Of a DNA stretch of 64,000 nt, positions 27,149-36,453 are shown piece by piece. The position numbers and the translations under genes were made by a program. Below the pieces are notes generated by a model. It saw nothing but the letters and a program-made list of their open reading frames with translations, was not told the DNA's origin and ran no database searches. The stretch is from Tsuneonella aeria (GTDB taxonomy: Bacteria; Pseudomonadota; Alphaproteobacteria; Sphingomonadales; Sphingomonadaceae), in contig NZ_WTZA01000001.1 of the NCBI RefSeq assembly GCF_009827495.1, positions 1,748,001 through 1,812,000 of the forward strand, given 5' to 3'. Each line of letters opens with the position of its first letter. Positions within the stretch are counted from its first letter, which is position 1.

Positions 27149-27667
27149 GTGGCCGGCGCGGACGAGACGGTGGCGGCAACGGGCGAACGCGCCGACGTCG
27201 CGATCGTGATGGGCAGCCAGTCGGACTGGAGCACGATGCGCTGCGCCGCGGACGTGCTCGACGAACTGGGCGTCAGCTATTCGGCCCGCATCGTTTCGGC
27301 CCACCGCACGCCCGACCGGCTCTTCGCCTTCGGCAAGTCCGCGCATGCGGACGGGTTCAAGGTGGTGATCGCCGGCGCGGGCGGCGCGGCGCACCTTCCC
27401 GGCATGATCGCGGCGCTCACGCACCTGCCCGTGCTGGGCGTGCCGGTGAAATCAAAGGCGCTGAAGGGCCTCGATAGCCTGCTGTCCATCGTCCAGATGC
27501 CCGCCGGCGTGCCGACCGGGACCCTGGCCATCGGCGAGCCCGGCGCGACCAACGCCGGCCTCCTCGCCGCGGCCATCCTGGCGCTGTCCGACGCGGACCT
27601 GTCGCAGCGCCTCAAGGCGTGGCGCGCGGACCGCACCGGGTCCGTGGCCGAGGTGCCGGAGGGCTGA
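27149..27667 (+). CDS. purE: 5-(carboxyamino)imidazole ribonucleotide mutase
   Basis: Class I PurE, moving the carboxyl group of N5-CAIR to C4 in purine synthesis. The 172 residues carry [14 protein letters not shown], the SAHRTP loop with the catalytic His, [14 protein letters not shown], and [13 protein letters not shown]. The start is GTG 27149; its stop overlaps purK (TGATG), consistent with the two acting in sequence. Confidence 0.97.
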   Translation: MAGADETVAATGERADVAIVMGSQSDWSTMRCAADVLDELGVSYSARIVSAHRTPDRLFAFGKSAHADGFKVVIAGAGGAAHLPGMIAALTHLPVLGVPVKSKALKGLDSLLSIVQMPAGVPTGTLAIGEPGATNAGLLAAAILALSDADLSQRLKAWRADRTGSVAEVPEG

Positions 27668-28722
27668 TGCTCGCCATCGGGGGGACGATCGGCATCCTTG
27701 GCGGCGGCCAGCTCGGCCGGATGCTCGCCGTGGCCGCGGCGCAGCTCGGCTACCGCGTGCACATCTACACGCCGGAGCGTGACAGCGTGGCGGCGGAGGT
27801 TGCGGCGGAGGCGACGGTGGCGCCCTTCACCGACCCGCTCGCCCTCCACCGCTTCGCCGCGGCGTGCGACGTGCTGACCTTCGAGTTCGAGAACATCCCC
27901 ACCGGGCAGCTCGCCTTCCTCGCCGACCGGATCGCGCCGAACCTGCGCGCGCTGGAAACCGCGCAGGACCGGCTGAAGGAGAAACGCTTCGCCGAACGGC
28001 TCGGCGGGCGGCCCGCCCCGTTCGCCAGCGTCGAATCCGTCGACGACCTCGCCCGCGCGATCGAGCGGGTGGGCACGCCCGGCATCCTCAAGACCGCGCG
28101 CGACGGGTACGACGGCAAGGGCCAGTGGCGCATTTCCTCTGTCCGCGATGCCGAGGCGATCCGCCTGCCGCAGGGCGCCTGCGTCTATGAAGGGCTGGTG
28201 CGGTTCGAAGCGGAATTTTCCGTCATCCTGGTGCGCGGCGCGGACGGCACGGTGGCGTTCTGGGACAGCGCGGAGAACCGGCACGAGGGCGGCATCCTGC
28301 GCCAGTCGGTCCTGCCGGCGGGCGCATCGGTCGCGGCCCAGGTCCCCGCCGCGCGCACGCTCGCCGCCCGCATCGCGGCGGAGCTCGGCTATGTCGGCGT
28401 GATGACCTGCGAATTCTTCGCCACGGCGGACGGGCCGGTGTTCAACGAAATGGCCCCGCGGGTCCACAATTCGGGGCACTGGACGATCGAAGGCGCGGCG
28501 ACGAGCCAGTTCGAAAACCACATCCGCGCCGTCGCCGGGCTCCCCCTTGGCGACACCGCCACCCTCGCCCGCCGGATCGCGATGGACAACCTCATCGGCG
28601 ACATCGGCCACGCGCCCGGCCTGCTCGCCGACCCGGCGGCGCACCTGCACCTCTACGGCAAGCGCGAGGCGCGCGAGGGGCGCAAGATGGGCCACGTGAC
28701 GCGCCTGTGGTACACAGCGTAA
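27667..28722 (+). CDS. purK: 5-(carboxyamino)imidazole ribonucleotide synthase
   Basis: An ATP-grasp enzyme of 351 residues that makes N5-CAIR from AIR, bicarbonate and ATP. The N-terminal GILGGGQLGRMLA, the ATP-binding KTARDGYDGKGQW, and the catalytic NEMAPRVHNSGHWT are all present. ATG 27667 lies inside the purE stop. Its last 16 bases overlap the folA start. Confidence 0.97.
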   Translation: MLAIGGTIGILGGGQLGRMLAVAAAQLGYRVHIYTPERDSVAAEVAAEATVAPFTDPLALHRFAAACDVLTFEFENIPTGQLAFLADRIAPNLRALETAQDRLKEKRFAERLGGRPAPFASVESVDDLARAIERVGTPGILKTARDGYDGKGQWRISSVRDAEAIRLPQGACVYEGLVRFEAEFSVILVRGADGTVAFWDSAENRHEGGILRQSVLPAGASVAAQVPAARTLAARIAAELGYVGVMTCEFFATADGPVFNEMAPRVHNSGHWTIEGAATSQFENHIRAVAGLPLGDTATLARRIAMDNLIGDIGHAPGLLADPAAHLHLYGKREAREGRKMGHVTRLWYTA

Positions 28723-29192
28723 CCGCCATCCTCGCCCGCGCGCGCAACGGCACCGTCGGGCGCGACGGCGCGCTGCCCTGGCACATCCCGGCGGACCTCA
28801 AGCGGTTCAAGGCGCTGACGATGGGCCGCCCGATGATCATGGGCCGCAGGACGTTCGAGAGCCTGGGCCGGCTGCTCCCCGGCCGGCGACACATCGTGCT
28901 GACCCGCGATCCCGGCTGGCAGGCACCGGGCGCGGAGGTGGTCCATTCCGCACGCCAGGCCCTGGCGCGCGCGGGCGACGGCCCGGTCGCGGTGATCGGC
29001 GGCGCGGAGATCTATCGCCTGATGCTTCCCCACACCACCCGCATCGAGCTCACCGAAGTGCACGCCGACGTGCCCGGCGACACCACGGTGCCGCCCTTCG
29101 ACCCCGAGTGGCGGGAGATCGCGCGCGAAGATCATGCGGCGGACGGGGCCGCGCCCGCGTTCTCCTTCGTGACGCTGGAACGCGCCGCCTGA
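28707..29192 (+). CDS. folA: Dihydrofolate reductase
   Basis: NADPH-dependent reduction of dihydrofolate; the trimethoprim target. The 161 residues show the family features: GTVGRDGALPWHIPADLKRFK with the active-site Asp, GRPMIMGRRTFES for NADPH, and VIGGAEIYRLMLP. The start is GTG 28707, inside purK. The stop overlaps ribF (TGATG). No thymidylate synthase gene is adjacent. Confidence 0.95.
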   Translation: MVHSVTAILARARNGTVGRDGALPWHIPADLKRFKALTMGRPMIMGRRTFESLGRLLPGRRHIVLTRDPGWQAPGAEVVHSARQALARAGDGPVAVIGGAEIYRLMLPHTTRIELTEVHADVPGDTTVPPFDPEWREIAREDHAADGAAPAFSFVTLERAA

Positions 29193-30118
29193 TGCGCTGG
29201 CTCGACCACCGGGAACCCGTGCCCGAAGCCCTGCGCGGGGCGATCCTGGCCCTGGGCAATTTCGACGGCTTCCACCTGGGCCACCAAGCCGTGACGGGGG
29301 AGGCGATACGCTGGGCGCGGGCGGAAGGCCGGCCGAGCATCGTCGCCACGTTCGATCCGCACCCCGTGCGCTACTTCAAGCCCGACGCCGCGCCGTTCCG
29401 GCTGACCACGCTGGAACAGCGGCACGCGCTCTACCTCGCCGCCGGTGCCACCGCGATGCTGGTGTTCCATTTCGACGGCGCGCTGGCCGGAACATCGGCG
29501 GAAGCATTCGTCGCGGACCTGTTGTGCCGGCGGATCGGCGCAGCGGGCGTCGTGACGGGGGAGGACTTCACCTTCGGCAAGGGGCGCAGCGGCAATCGCG
29601 CGTTGCTGGAAACGCTGGGCCGCGAGGTCGGCATCGCCACCCGCACCGTGCCGCCGGTGCTGGACCAGGGCGCGCCGGTTTCCTCCAGCCGGATACGGCG
29701 CGCGCTGCAGGATGGCGATTGCGAAACCGCCACGCGCCTGCTCACCCGCCCGTTCGCCATTCGCGGCGTGGTGCAGCACGGCGACAAGCTGGGCCGCAGC
29801 ATCGGTTATCCCACCGCGAACCTCGCGCTCGAAAACTATCTCCGCCCGCGATACGGCATCTATGCCGTTACCGGACGCCTGCTGGCGAGCGGCGAGACGC
29901 TGAAGGGCGCCGCCAACCTGGGCGTGCGGCCGACGTTCGATCCGCCCAAGGAGCTGCTGGAGCCGCATTTCTTCGACTTCGCGGGCGATCTCTACGGGCA
30001 GGAGATCGAGGTTGCCTTCCACCATTTCCTGCGGCCCGAGGCGAAGTTCGCGTCGATCGATGCCCTGCAGGCGCAGATGGCCCGCGATTGCGACACGGCG
30101 CGGGCGCTGCTCGCATGA
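29192..30118 (+). CDS. ribF: Bifunctional riboflavin kinase / FAD synthetase
   Basis: A protein of 308 residues. The N-terminal FAD synthetase domain has LGNFDGFHLGHQAV (nucleotidyltransferase HxGH) and SSSRIRRAL. The C-terminal riboflavin kinase domain (about 180-305) has GRSIGYPTANL and the FMN-binding GAANLGVRPTF. It makes FMN and FAD; the latter is used by etfAB further along. The start overlaps the folA stop. Confidence 0.97.
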   Translation: MRWLDHREPVPEALRGAILALGNFDGFHLGHQAVTGEAIRWARAEGRPSIVATFDPHPVRYFKPDAAPFRLTTLEQRHALYLAAGATAMLVFHFDGALAGTSAEAFVADLLCRRIGAAGVVTGEDFTFGKGRSGNRALLETLGREVGIATRTVPPVLDQGAPVSSSRIRRALQDGDCETATRLLTRPFAIRGVVQHGDKLGRSIGYPTANLALENYLRPRYGIYAVTGRLLASGETLKGAANLGVRPTFDPPKELLEPHFFDFAGDLYGQEIEVAFHHFLRPEAKFASIDALQAQMARDCDTARALLA

Positions 30119-30184
30119 TCCGCGCCGCCCCGGCGATGCAAAGCCTTTGCTACCCGCGTGGCGCTCGCTAAGGCCACCGGCGCC

Positions 30185-33106
30185 ATGAGCGACGACCCCC
30201 AGCCCGCGCGCGATTACCGCGACACCGTGTTCCTGCCGAAAACCGACTTCCCGATGAAGGCGGGCCTTCCGCAGAAAGAGCCGGGCATCGCGGCGAAGTG
30301 GGAAGCCGACAAGCTGTACGAACAGCTGCGCAACGCGCGGCGGGGCCGGCCCAGCTTCATCTTCCATGACGGCCCGCCTTACGCGAACGGCGACATGCAC
30401 GTGGGCCACGCGCTGAACCACACGATCAAGGACATGGTCTGCCGCACGCAGAACCTGATGGGCAGGAACGCGCCCTACGTCCCCGGGTGGGACTGCCACG
30501 GCCTGCCGATCGAATGGAAGGTCGAGGAACAATACCGCAAGGCGAAGCGCGACAAGGATTCGGTGCCGCTGCTCGAATTTCGCGCCGAATGTCGCGCCTA
30601 CGCGCAGCACTGGGTCGACGTGCAGCGCGCGCAGCTGAAGCGGCTCGGCGTAATGGCGGACTGGGACAACCCCTACCTGACGATGCAGCCCGAGAGCGAG
30701 GCGACCATCGTCGAGGAACTGCTGAAGTTCGCGACAAGCGGCCAGCTCTATCGCGGGGCCAAGCCGGTGATGTGGTCCCCGGTCGAAAAGACCGCGCTCG
30801 CCGAGGCCGAGGTCGAGTACGAAGACGTGGTCTCGACCCAGATCGACGTGGCGTTCGAGATCACGGAAAGCCCGATCCCTGAGCTGGTCGGCGCGCACGC
30901 GGTGATCTGGACCACCACGCCATGGACGATCCCGGTGAACCAGGCGATCGCTTATGGGCCGGAGGAGGACTACTTCTTATTTGGATTGCTCGATGGCAGG
31001 AAACTCTTGATCGCCTTCGATCTCAAAAGTGAGCTCGAGCAGCGCATCGGCCAAAGCCTTCATTGGCTTAGCGCGGATGAGCCAGAAGACTTGGCAGCGA
31101 CAGTAGGCAAAATGGTGGCAGCCCAGATTAAAGGCTCCCGCCTCGCCGGAACCGTCGCCCGCCACCCGATGCACCACCTCGGCGGGTTCTTCGCCGAGCC
31201 GCGACCGTTCCTGCCGGGCGAGTTCGTCACCACCGACACCGGCACCGGGCTGGTCCACATGGCGCCCGACCACGGCGAGGACGATTTCGAGCTGTGCAAG
31301 GCGCACGGGCTGAACCCGAAGTTCGCAGTGGAGGCCGACGGCAAGTACCGCGCCGACTGGGCCTGGCTCGGCGGGCAGGGCAGCGTCATCAACCCCAAGT
31401 TCAACGCGCCCGACGGGCCGATCTGTTCGGATTTGCGCGAAGCGGGCGCGCTGCTGGCGGCGAGCGCGGATTACAGGCACTCCTATCCCCACTCGTGGCG
31501 ATCCAAGGCGAAAGTCATCTTCCGCGCCACGCCGCAGTGGTTCGTGCCGATGGACAAGGTGCTGACGCAGTTTTCCCCCAAGACGCGCGAGGAAAAGCGC
31601 TGGGAGAACGAAGGTGGCGCGATCGACCCCGTGGACGAGGATCTGTGCGCCGCGCCGACCCTGCGCGAGATCGCCCTCGCGGAAATCGAGCGTGTGAAGT
31701 TCATCCCCGAAAAGGGCCGCAACCGGATCGGATCGATGGTCGCCGGGCGGCCCGACTGGGTCCTTTCCCGCCAGCGCGCGTGGGGCGTGCCGATCACGCT
31801 GTTCATCAACCGCAAGACCGGCGAACACCTCGTCGACGAAGCGGTCAACGCGCGCATCGTCGCGGCTGTGCGCGAGCAGGGCATCGACGCCTGGACGCCC
31901 GACACCGCGCACCGCTTCCTTGGCGAGGCCTACGATCCCGCCGAGTGGGAACCGGCAACCGACATCCTCGACGTGTGGTTCGACAGCGGCACAAGCCACG
32001 CCTACGTGCTGGATAGCGGGCGCTGGCCCGACCTGTCGTGGCCGGCCGACATCTATGTAGAAGGCTCCGACCAGCACCGCGGCTGGTTCCAGTCCAGCCT
32101 GCTGGAAAGCTGCGCCACCCGCGGCCGCGCGCCGTACGACGCGATCCTCACCCACGGCTTCACGATGGATGCCAGGGGCATGAAAATGTCCAAGAGCCTC
32201 GGCAACACGGTCGATCCCAACAAGGTGATGGAAACCTACGGCGCGGACATCATCCGCCTGTGGGCCCTGTCGGTCGATTTCACCGAAGATCACCGCATCG
32301 GTGACGAAATCCTGAAGGGCGTCGCGGACCAGTATCGCAAACTGCGCAACACGTTCCGCTACCTGCTGGGCGCACTCGACGGCTTCGACGAGGGCGAGCG
32401 GCTGGCGGCGGCGGATATGCCGGAGCTGGAGCGCTACGTGCTCGCCCTGTTGGGCCAGGTGGACTCGGCGCTGCGCCAGGCGGCGGAGACTTACGATTTC
32501 AACACCTACGTCCGCACGCTGATCGACTTCTGCAACGAAGACCTGTCCGCGTTCTACTTCGATATCCGCAAGGATTCGCTCTATTGCGACGCGCCCGGCG
32601 ACCCCAGGCGGCGCGCGTACCGCACCGTGCTCGACACGCTGTTCCACGCGCTGGTGCGCTGGGCCGCGCCGGTGCTGGTGTTCACGTCCGAAGAGGTGTG
32701 GGGCACCCGTTATCCCGGCGGCGGGAGCGTGCATCTGCTGGAATGGCCGGAGCTTCCGGGCCAGGACGCGCTCGCGCCCGGCGACGACGGTTACTTCGCA
32801 CGCTGGCAGGGCCTCAGGAACCTTCGCGACCAGGTCAACGAAGCCATCGAGCCGCTGCGCCGTGACAAGATCGTCCGTTCCGGGCTGGAGGCGGAAGTGG
32901 AGGTGCCGGCTGACGCGGTGCCGGAAGGCTTTACCGATGACGCGCTCGCCGAACTGTTCATCACCGCGTCAGTCCACCGCGGGCAAGGCGACCGGGTGAT
33001 CGCCGCCCGCACCTCTGACGCCAAGTGCGGCCGCTGCTGGCGGCTGCTGCCCGAGGTGCCCGAAGACGGCGCGCTGTGCACCCGCTGCCACACGGTGCTG
33101 TCATGA
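30185..33106 (+). CDS. ileS: Isoleucyl-tRNA synthetase
   Basis: Class I aminoacyl-tRNA synthetase of 973 residues. HIGH-type motif HVGH is near 72 and KMSKS at 667-671. The CP1 editing domain (about 200-400) includes WTTTPWTIPVNQ and TGTGLVHMAPDHGEDDF. The C-terminal zinc finger has CGRC and CTRC pairs near 945-970. ATG 30185 follows ribF by 66 bases. A stretch of editing-domain DNA (about 30970-31136) has markedly lower GC and different codon choice from the rest of the gene, yet the frame is intact. The stop overlaps lspA (ATGA). Confidence 0.98.
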   Translation: MSDDPQPARDYRDTVFLPKTDFPMKAGLPQKEPGIAAKWEADKLYEQLRNARRGRPSFIFHDGPPYANGDMHVGHALNHTIKDMVCRTQNLMGRNAPYVPGWDCHGLPIEWKVEEQYRKAKRDKDSVPLLEFRAECRAYAQHWVDVQRAQLKRLGVMADWDNPYLTMQPESEATIVEELLKFATSGQLYRGAKPVMWSPVEKTALAEAEVEYEDVVSTQIDVAFEITESPIPELVGAHAVIWTTTPWTIPVNQAIAYGPEEDYFLFGLLDGRKLLIAFDLKSELEQRIGQSLHWLSADEPEDLAATVGKMVAAQIKGSRLAGTVARHPMHHLGGFFAEPRPFLPGEFVTTDTGTGLVHMAPDHGEDDFELCKAHGLNPKFAVEADGKYRADWAWLGGQGSVINPKFNAPDGPICSDLREAGALLAASADYRHSYPHSWRSKAKVIFRATPQWFVPMDKVLTQFSPKTREEKRWENEGGAIDPVDEDLCAAPTLREIALAEIERVKFIPEKGRNRIGSMVAGRPDWVLSRQRAWGVPITLFINRKTGEHLVDEAVNARIVAAVREQGIDAWTPDTAHRFLGEAYDPAEWEPATDILDVWFDSGTSHAYVLDSGRWPDLSWPADIYVEGSDQHRGWFQSSLLESCATRGRAPYDAILTHGFTMDARGMKMSKSLGNTVDPNKVMETYGADIIRLWALSVDFTEDHRIGDEILKGVADQYRKLRNTFRYLLGALDGFDEGERLAAADMPELERYVLALLGQVDSALRQAAETYDFNTYVRTLIDFCNEDLSAFYFDIRKDSLYCDAPGDPRRRAYRTVLDTLFHALVRWAAPVLVFTSEEVWGTRYPGGGSVHLLEWPELPGQDALAPGDDGYFARWQGLRNLRDQVNEAIEPLRRDKIVRSGLEAEVEVPADAVPEGFTDDALAELFITASVHRGQGDRVIAARTSDAKCGRCWRLLPEVPEDGALCTRCHTVLS

Positions 33107-33636
33107 CGCCGGTGCTGCGCAACCGCCTCATCGGCCTCGCCCTGGCGCTGGCGCTGTTCGTCGCGGACCAGGCCTACAAGGGGTATATCCTCCACGATCT
33201 CGGCATGCAGCTCGGCCAGTCGATCGAGCTGCTGCCGATCTTCAACTACACGCTGACGCACAACTACGGCGTGTCGCTGGGCATGTTCACCGCGACGTCC
33301 GATACCATGCGCTGGGGCCTCGTCGCCTTTACGGGGCTGATCGCGGTGGTGGTGACGGTGTGGCTGATGCGCGAACGCAAGCTGGCCGACATCGTGCCCC
33401 TGGCGCTCATCCTCGGCGGGGCGCTGGGGAACATCAAGGATCGCTACGACTACGGCTACGTCGTCGATTTCCTCGACCTTCATTTCGGCGAATTTCGCCC
33501 TTTCCTCATCTTCAACCTCGCCGATGCGGCCATCACCATCGGCGTGCTGATCATCCTTGCCCGATCGCTGCTTATCCGCGAAAAGGCACCCGACAGTCCG
33601 GCCGACACGGTTCCGGACCGGCAATTCGAGAGCTGA
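33103..33636 (+). CDS. lspA: Lipoprotein signal peptidase
   Basis: Inner-membrane aspartyl protease (SPase II) that cleaves prolipoprotein signals before the lipidated Cys. The 177 residues form four helices. Conserved blocks are FVADQAYK, LTHNYGVSLGMF, GNIKDRYDYGYVVDFLDL (first catalytic Asp) and FNLADAAI (second catalytic Asp). It is coupled to ileS by ATGA, the arrangement seen in many bacteria. Several probable substrates lie in this window (lipoproteins at 4595, 33642, 35679, 57083 and 63266). Confidence 0.96.
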   Translation: MTPVLRNRLIGLALALALFVADQAYKGYILHDLGMQLGQSIELLPIFNYTLTHNYGVSLGMFTATSDTMRWGLVAFTGLIAVVVTVWLMRERKLADIVPLALILGGALGNIKDRYDYGYVVDFLDLHFGEFRPFLIFNLADAAITIGVLIILARSLLIREKAPDSPADTVPDRQFES

Positions 33637-33641
33637 CAGAC

Positions 33642-34043
33642 ATGCGCAAACTGGTTTTCATCGCCCTTGCCTGCACGGCACTTGCCGGCTGCGGGTCGAG
33701 CGGGCTCCTCAACCGCGAACGGCCGGACGAATTCGCCGTGCAGCGCCAGGCGCCGCTGGTCGTGCCGCCTGACTTCAGCCTCACCCCGCCCACCCCCGGC
33801 GCCCCGCGCCCGGCGGAAGGCACCGCGGCCGAACAGGCGCTCGACGTGCTGTTCGGCGGCCCGGCCCCGCGCAGCGCCGTGGAAACCAGCGCGCTCGACC
33901 GGGCGGGCACCCCTGCTCCGGGCATCCGTACCGCGGTCGGCGATCCGCAGACGAACACCGTCGCGAAAGGCCGCGTGACGCGCGACATCATCGCCGCCCC
34001 AGAAGGCGACGGGGCCGGCGCGCAGGCTGTCATCCCGGGCTGA
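33642..34043 (+). CDS. DUF3035 lipoprotein
   Basis: A lipoprotein of 133 residues. The signal ends in lipobox LAGC with Cys at about position 17. It is followed by the DUF3035 core (RPDEFAVQRQAPLVVPPDFSL) and a proline/alanine-rich remainder. DUF3035 commonly follows lspA in alphaproteobacteria, often with an M16 peptidase after it; the peptidase is absent here. ATG 33642 is 5 bases after lspA. Function unknown; outer-membrane or periplasmic location is inferred from the signal. Confidence 0.88.
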   Translation: MRKLVFIALACTALAGCGSSGLLNRERPDEFAVQRQAPLVVPPDFSLTPPTPGAPRPAEGTAAEQALDVLFGGPAPRSAVETSALDRAGTPAPGIRTAVGDPQTNTVAKGRVTRDIIAAPEGDGAGAQAVIPG

Positions 34044-34044
34044 C

Positions 34045-34075
34045 GAATTCGGGGCCCGCGCCGGGCCCGGATTCT
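34045..34075 (+). terminator. Possible intrinsic terminator after the lspA-DUF3035 run
   Basis: Stem GGGCCCG / CGGGCCC with a 3-base loop at 34052-34068, extended by GAAT/ATTC. No U-tract follows, so it may be a Rho-aided or processing hairpin rather than a classic terminator. Confidence 0.4.
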
Positions 34076-34228
34076 CCCATGAACGCGTGAATCGGGCGCG
34101 CGGCATGTCCCGACTACCACGCCGCGAAGCCGTGCGGGCGCAACGTGGCAAGGGGAGAACCCGTCACGGCGCATGTCGCGCCTGATAAGAATTCTCTTTG
34201 ACACGCCGCGTGCACGGCGCGGGGCGCG

Positions 34229-35521
34229 TCAGAGGCAGATGGCGAGCAGCTTGTCGATCTTGCGCCCGTCCATGTCGACCACCTCGATCCGCCAGCCCTG
34301 GTCGACGAAGCTCTCGCCCTCGCTCGGCAATTTCTTGAGGCTCCACAACACGTAACCGGCCGCCGTCGCGAATTCGCGATCCTCCGGCAGGTCGATGCAC
34401 AGTCGGTCGGCGAGCTGGTCCACCGGCAGCGCGCCCGAAATCAGCAACGACCCGTCGTCACGCTCCGTGATCGTCGGCGCCTCGCCAAGGTCTTGATCTG
34501 ACGCGAAATTTCCGACGATGGCAGTGAGCAGGTCCACCGGGGTGACGATCCCTTCGAGGTGGCCATACTCATCGTGCACCATCGCCATCGCGACTTCGGC
34601 CTGTTGCAGTGTGCGCAACGCGTCCATCGCATCGAGTTGGTCGGGAATCACCTCCGGCTTGCGGATCAGCGAGGGCAAGTCGACCGCTTCCCCCGCCAAC
34701 AGCACGCTGAGCACCTCGCGCACCTTGACCACGCCCACGACCCTGTCGGGCGACCCGTCGGCCACCGGCAGCAACGAGTGCGGACTGGCATCGATACGCG
34801 CCCGCAAGTCCACCTCGGGGCCCTGCAGGTCGAGCCAGTCGAGCTCGTTACGCGGGGTCATCAGTTCGCGCACCGGCCGCTCGGCGAGGCGCACGACGCC
34901 GGCCAGGATTTCGCTCTGCCCGTGCTCGATCACGCCGGAATGCGTCGCTTCGGAGAAGATCATGTGCAGTTCTTCCGCCGTAACGCTCGCCTGGCCGGCC
35001 GGGCGCACACCGAGCAAGCGGATGAGGAGCGACGACGAGGTATCGAGCAGCCAGACCACGGGCGCGGCCACCTTCGCGAGAAGCGCCATCGGCCGCGAGG
35101 CCACCAGGGCGATCGGCACCGCGGCGCGCAAGGCGATCTGCTTGGGCACCAGTTCGCCCACCACCAGGCTGGCATACGTAGTGACCGCGATCACCAGTGC
35201 GAAGCCGACCTGGGGCGCGTATTCGGCCGGCACGCCCAAGGCAGCGAGCCGCTCCCCCACCGGACCGCCGAGGCTCGCGCCGGAATAAGCGCCGTTGACG
35301 ATGCCCACCAGCGTGATGCCGATCTGCACGGTGGAAAGGAACTTGCCCGGGTCCGCCGCAAGGGCCATCGCCGTCCGGGCCGCGCCGCTTCCCTTATCCG
35401 CGGCGGACTTCAGCCGCGAGGTCTTGGCAGAAACGATCGCCAGCTCGCTCATCGCGAACACGCCGTTGAGGACGATCAGTCCGGCAATAATGACCAGGTC
35501 GGTCCATGGAAAAGGTGTCAC
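34229..35521 (-). CDS. CNNM/CorC-type hemolysin-family membrane protein
   Basis: A protein of 430 residues. It has an N-terminal CNNM (DUF21) transmembrane domain (about 8-195) with LNGVFAMSELAIVSA, then a CBS pair (about 215-335, with RELMTPRNELDWLDLQ and VVGVVKVREVL), and a CorC_HlyC C-terminal domain (FATAAGYVLWSLKKLP). Relatives transport or regulate Mg2+ and Co2+; the name hemolysin is historical. The start is GTG 35521. It is a single gene divergent from the OmpA lipoprotein. Confidence 0.93.
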   Translation of the reverse strand: MTPFPWTDLVIIAGLIVLNGVFAMSELAIVSAKTSRLKSAADKGSGAARTAMALAADPGKFLSTVQIGITLVGIVNGAYSGASLGGPVGERLAALGVPAEYAPQVGFALVIAVTTYASLVVGELVPKQIALRAAVPIALVASRPMALLAKVAAPVVWLLDTSSSLLIRLLGVRPAGQASVTAEELHMIFSEATHSGVIEHGQSEILAGVVRLAERPVRELMTPRNELDWLDLQGPEVDLRARIDASPHSLLPVADGSPDRVVGVVKVREVLSVLLAGEAVDLPSLIRKPEVIPDQLDAMDALRTLQQAEVAMAMVHDEYGHLEGIVTPVDLLTAIVGNFASDQDLGEAPTITERDDGSLLISGALPVDQLADRLCIDLPEDREFATAAGYVLWSLKKLPSEGESFVDQGWRIEVVDMDGRKIDKLLAICL

Positions 35522-35678
35522 GCCGCTGCGCTAGCACAAAAGCGAAGGCGTGCCAGCGGGAACGGCGCGGGCGCCATGCCGTTTAGCGGTTCGAGGTGCG
35601 GGTCGGGCGCACCCGCCTCAGGGGCATGGCGCGTTTGCGCACATGCCAGCCTACAGGAAACAAAAAGGGGAACTGCCC

Positions 35679-36362
35679 ATGACCATTTCGCGCAAGATCA
35701 CTGCCGGCCTCGCCGTGCTTTCGCTGACCACCGTGACGGCCTGTGTGACCGATCCGAACACCGGGGAGCGCAAGATTTCGCGCACCGCCATCGGCGGCGT
35801 GCTGGGCGCAGGCGGTGGCGCGCTGCTCGGCGGACTGATCGGTGGGCGCACGGCCCGCATCGCCGGCGCTGTCGCCGGCGGCGCCCTTGGCGGCTATGCT
35901 GGCTACCGGATGGACCAGCAGATCAAGGAATTGCGCGACCAGACCGCCGGATCGGGCATCGATGTCAGTGAAACGGACGGCGGCCAGGCGATCCTCGTCA
36001 ACCTGCCCGACGGCGTGACGTTCGCAACCGGCAGCTACACCGTCAACCCGGGCTTCCAGACCCTGCTCGATCGCGTGGCTGCCAGCCTGCAGCAATATCC
36101 GAACAGCTTGATCGACGTGTACGGCTACACCGACACAGTGGGCGCCGCGTCGTTCAACCAGCGCCTGTCCGAACAGCGCGCACAGGCGGTCACCAATCAC
36201 CTGGTCAGCCGCGGCGTGAGTTCGGCGCGCATCCGCTGGATGGGCTTCGGCGAAACCAACCTGAAGGTGCCCACCGGCGACAATGTCAACGAACCGCTCA
36301 ACCGCCGGGTCGAGATCAAGATCATCCCGATCAGCCAGCAGGAGGCCCAGGCGGCCAGATGA
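35679..36362 (+). CDS. OmpA-family lipoprotein with glycine-zipper
   Basis: A protein of 227 residues. The signal ends in TVTAC (lipidated Cys near 22). A glycine-zipper membrane segment lies at about 38-72 (GGVLGAGGGALLGGLIGG and a second Gly repeat). An OmpA-like peptidoglycan-binding domain spans about 100-220 (VYGYTDTVGAASFNQRLSEQRA and NRRVEIKI). Same layout as E. coli YiaD. It should tether the outer membrane to the cell wall. AAAGGGG precedes ATG 35679; a strong terminator follows. Confidence 0.93.
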   Translation: MTISRKITAGLAVLSLTTVTACVTDPNTGERKISRTAIGGVLGAGGGALLGGLIGGRTARIAGAVAGGALGGYAGYRMDQQIKELRDQTAGSGIDVSETDGGQAILVNLPDGVTFATGSYTVNPGFQTLLDRVAASLQQYPNSLIDVYGYTDTVGAASFNQRLSEQRAQAVTNHLVSRGVSSARIRWMGFGETNLKVPTGDNVNEPLNRRVEIKIIPISQQEAQAAR

Positions 36363-36410
36363 GCGGATACCGCACGCAGTCCTTCGGGTCATACTGAGGT
36401 CTGCGAATTT

Positions 36411-36443
36411 AGGGCCGGCAGCCACGAGCTGCCGGCCCTTTTT
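36411..36443. terminator. Bidirectional Rho-independent terminator
   Basis: A perfect 12-bp stem AGGGCCGGCAGC / GCTGCCGGCCCT with a 5-base loop and five T. It lies between the OmpA lipoprotein gene and the convergent membrane-protein gene. Confidence 0.9.
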
Positions 36444-36453
36444 CTTGAAATAC

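Noticed and set aside
30970..31136. ileS composition patch as a mobile or palindromic insertion
   Set aside because: No terminal repeats or target duplication seen, and the residues align with the normal editing domain, so replacement rather than insertion is more likely. Kept as a recombination finding.
29132..32734. Long minus-strand frames opposite folA-ribF-ileS
   Set aside because: Shadow frames; the plus-strand proteins carry all expected catalytic motifs.
34199..34229. GC-rich imperfect hairpin near the end of the CNNM-type gene
   Set aside because: The pairing is interrupted and no T run follows on the relevant strand; not convincing as a terminator.
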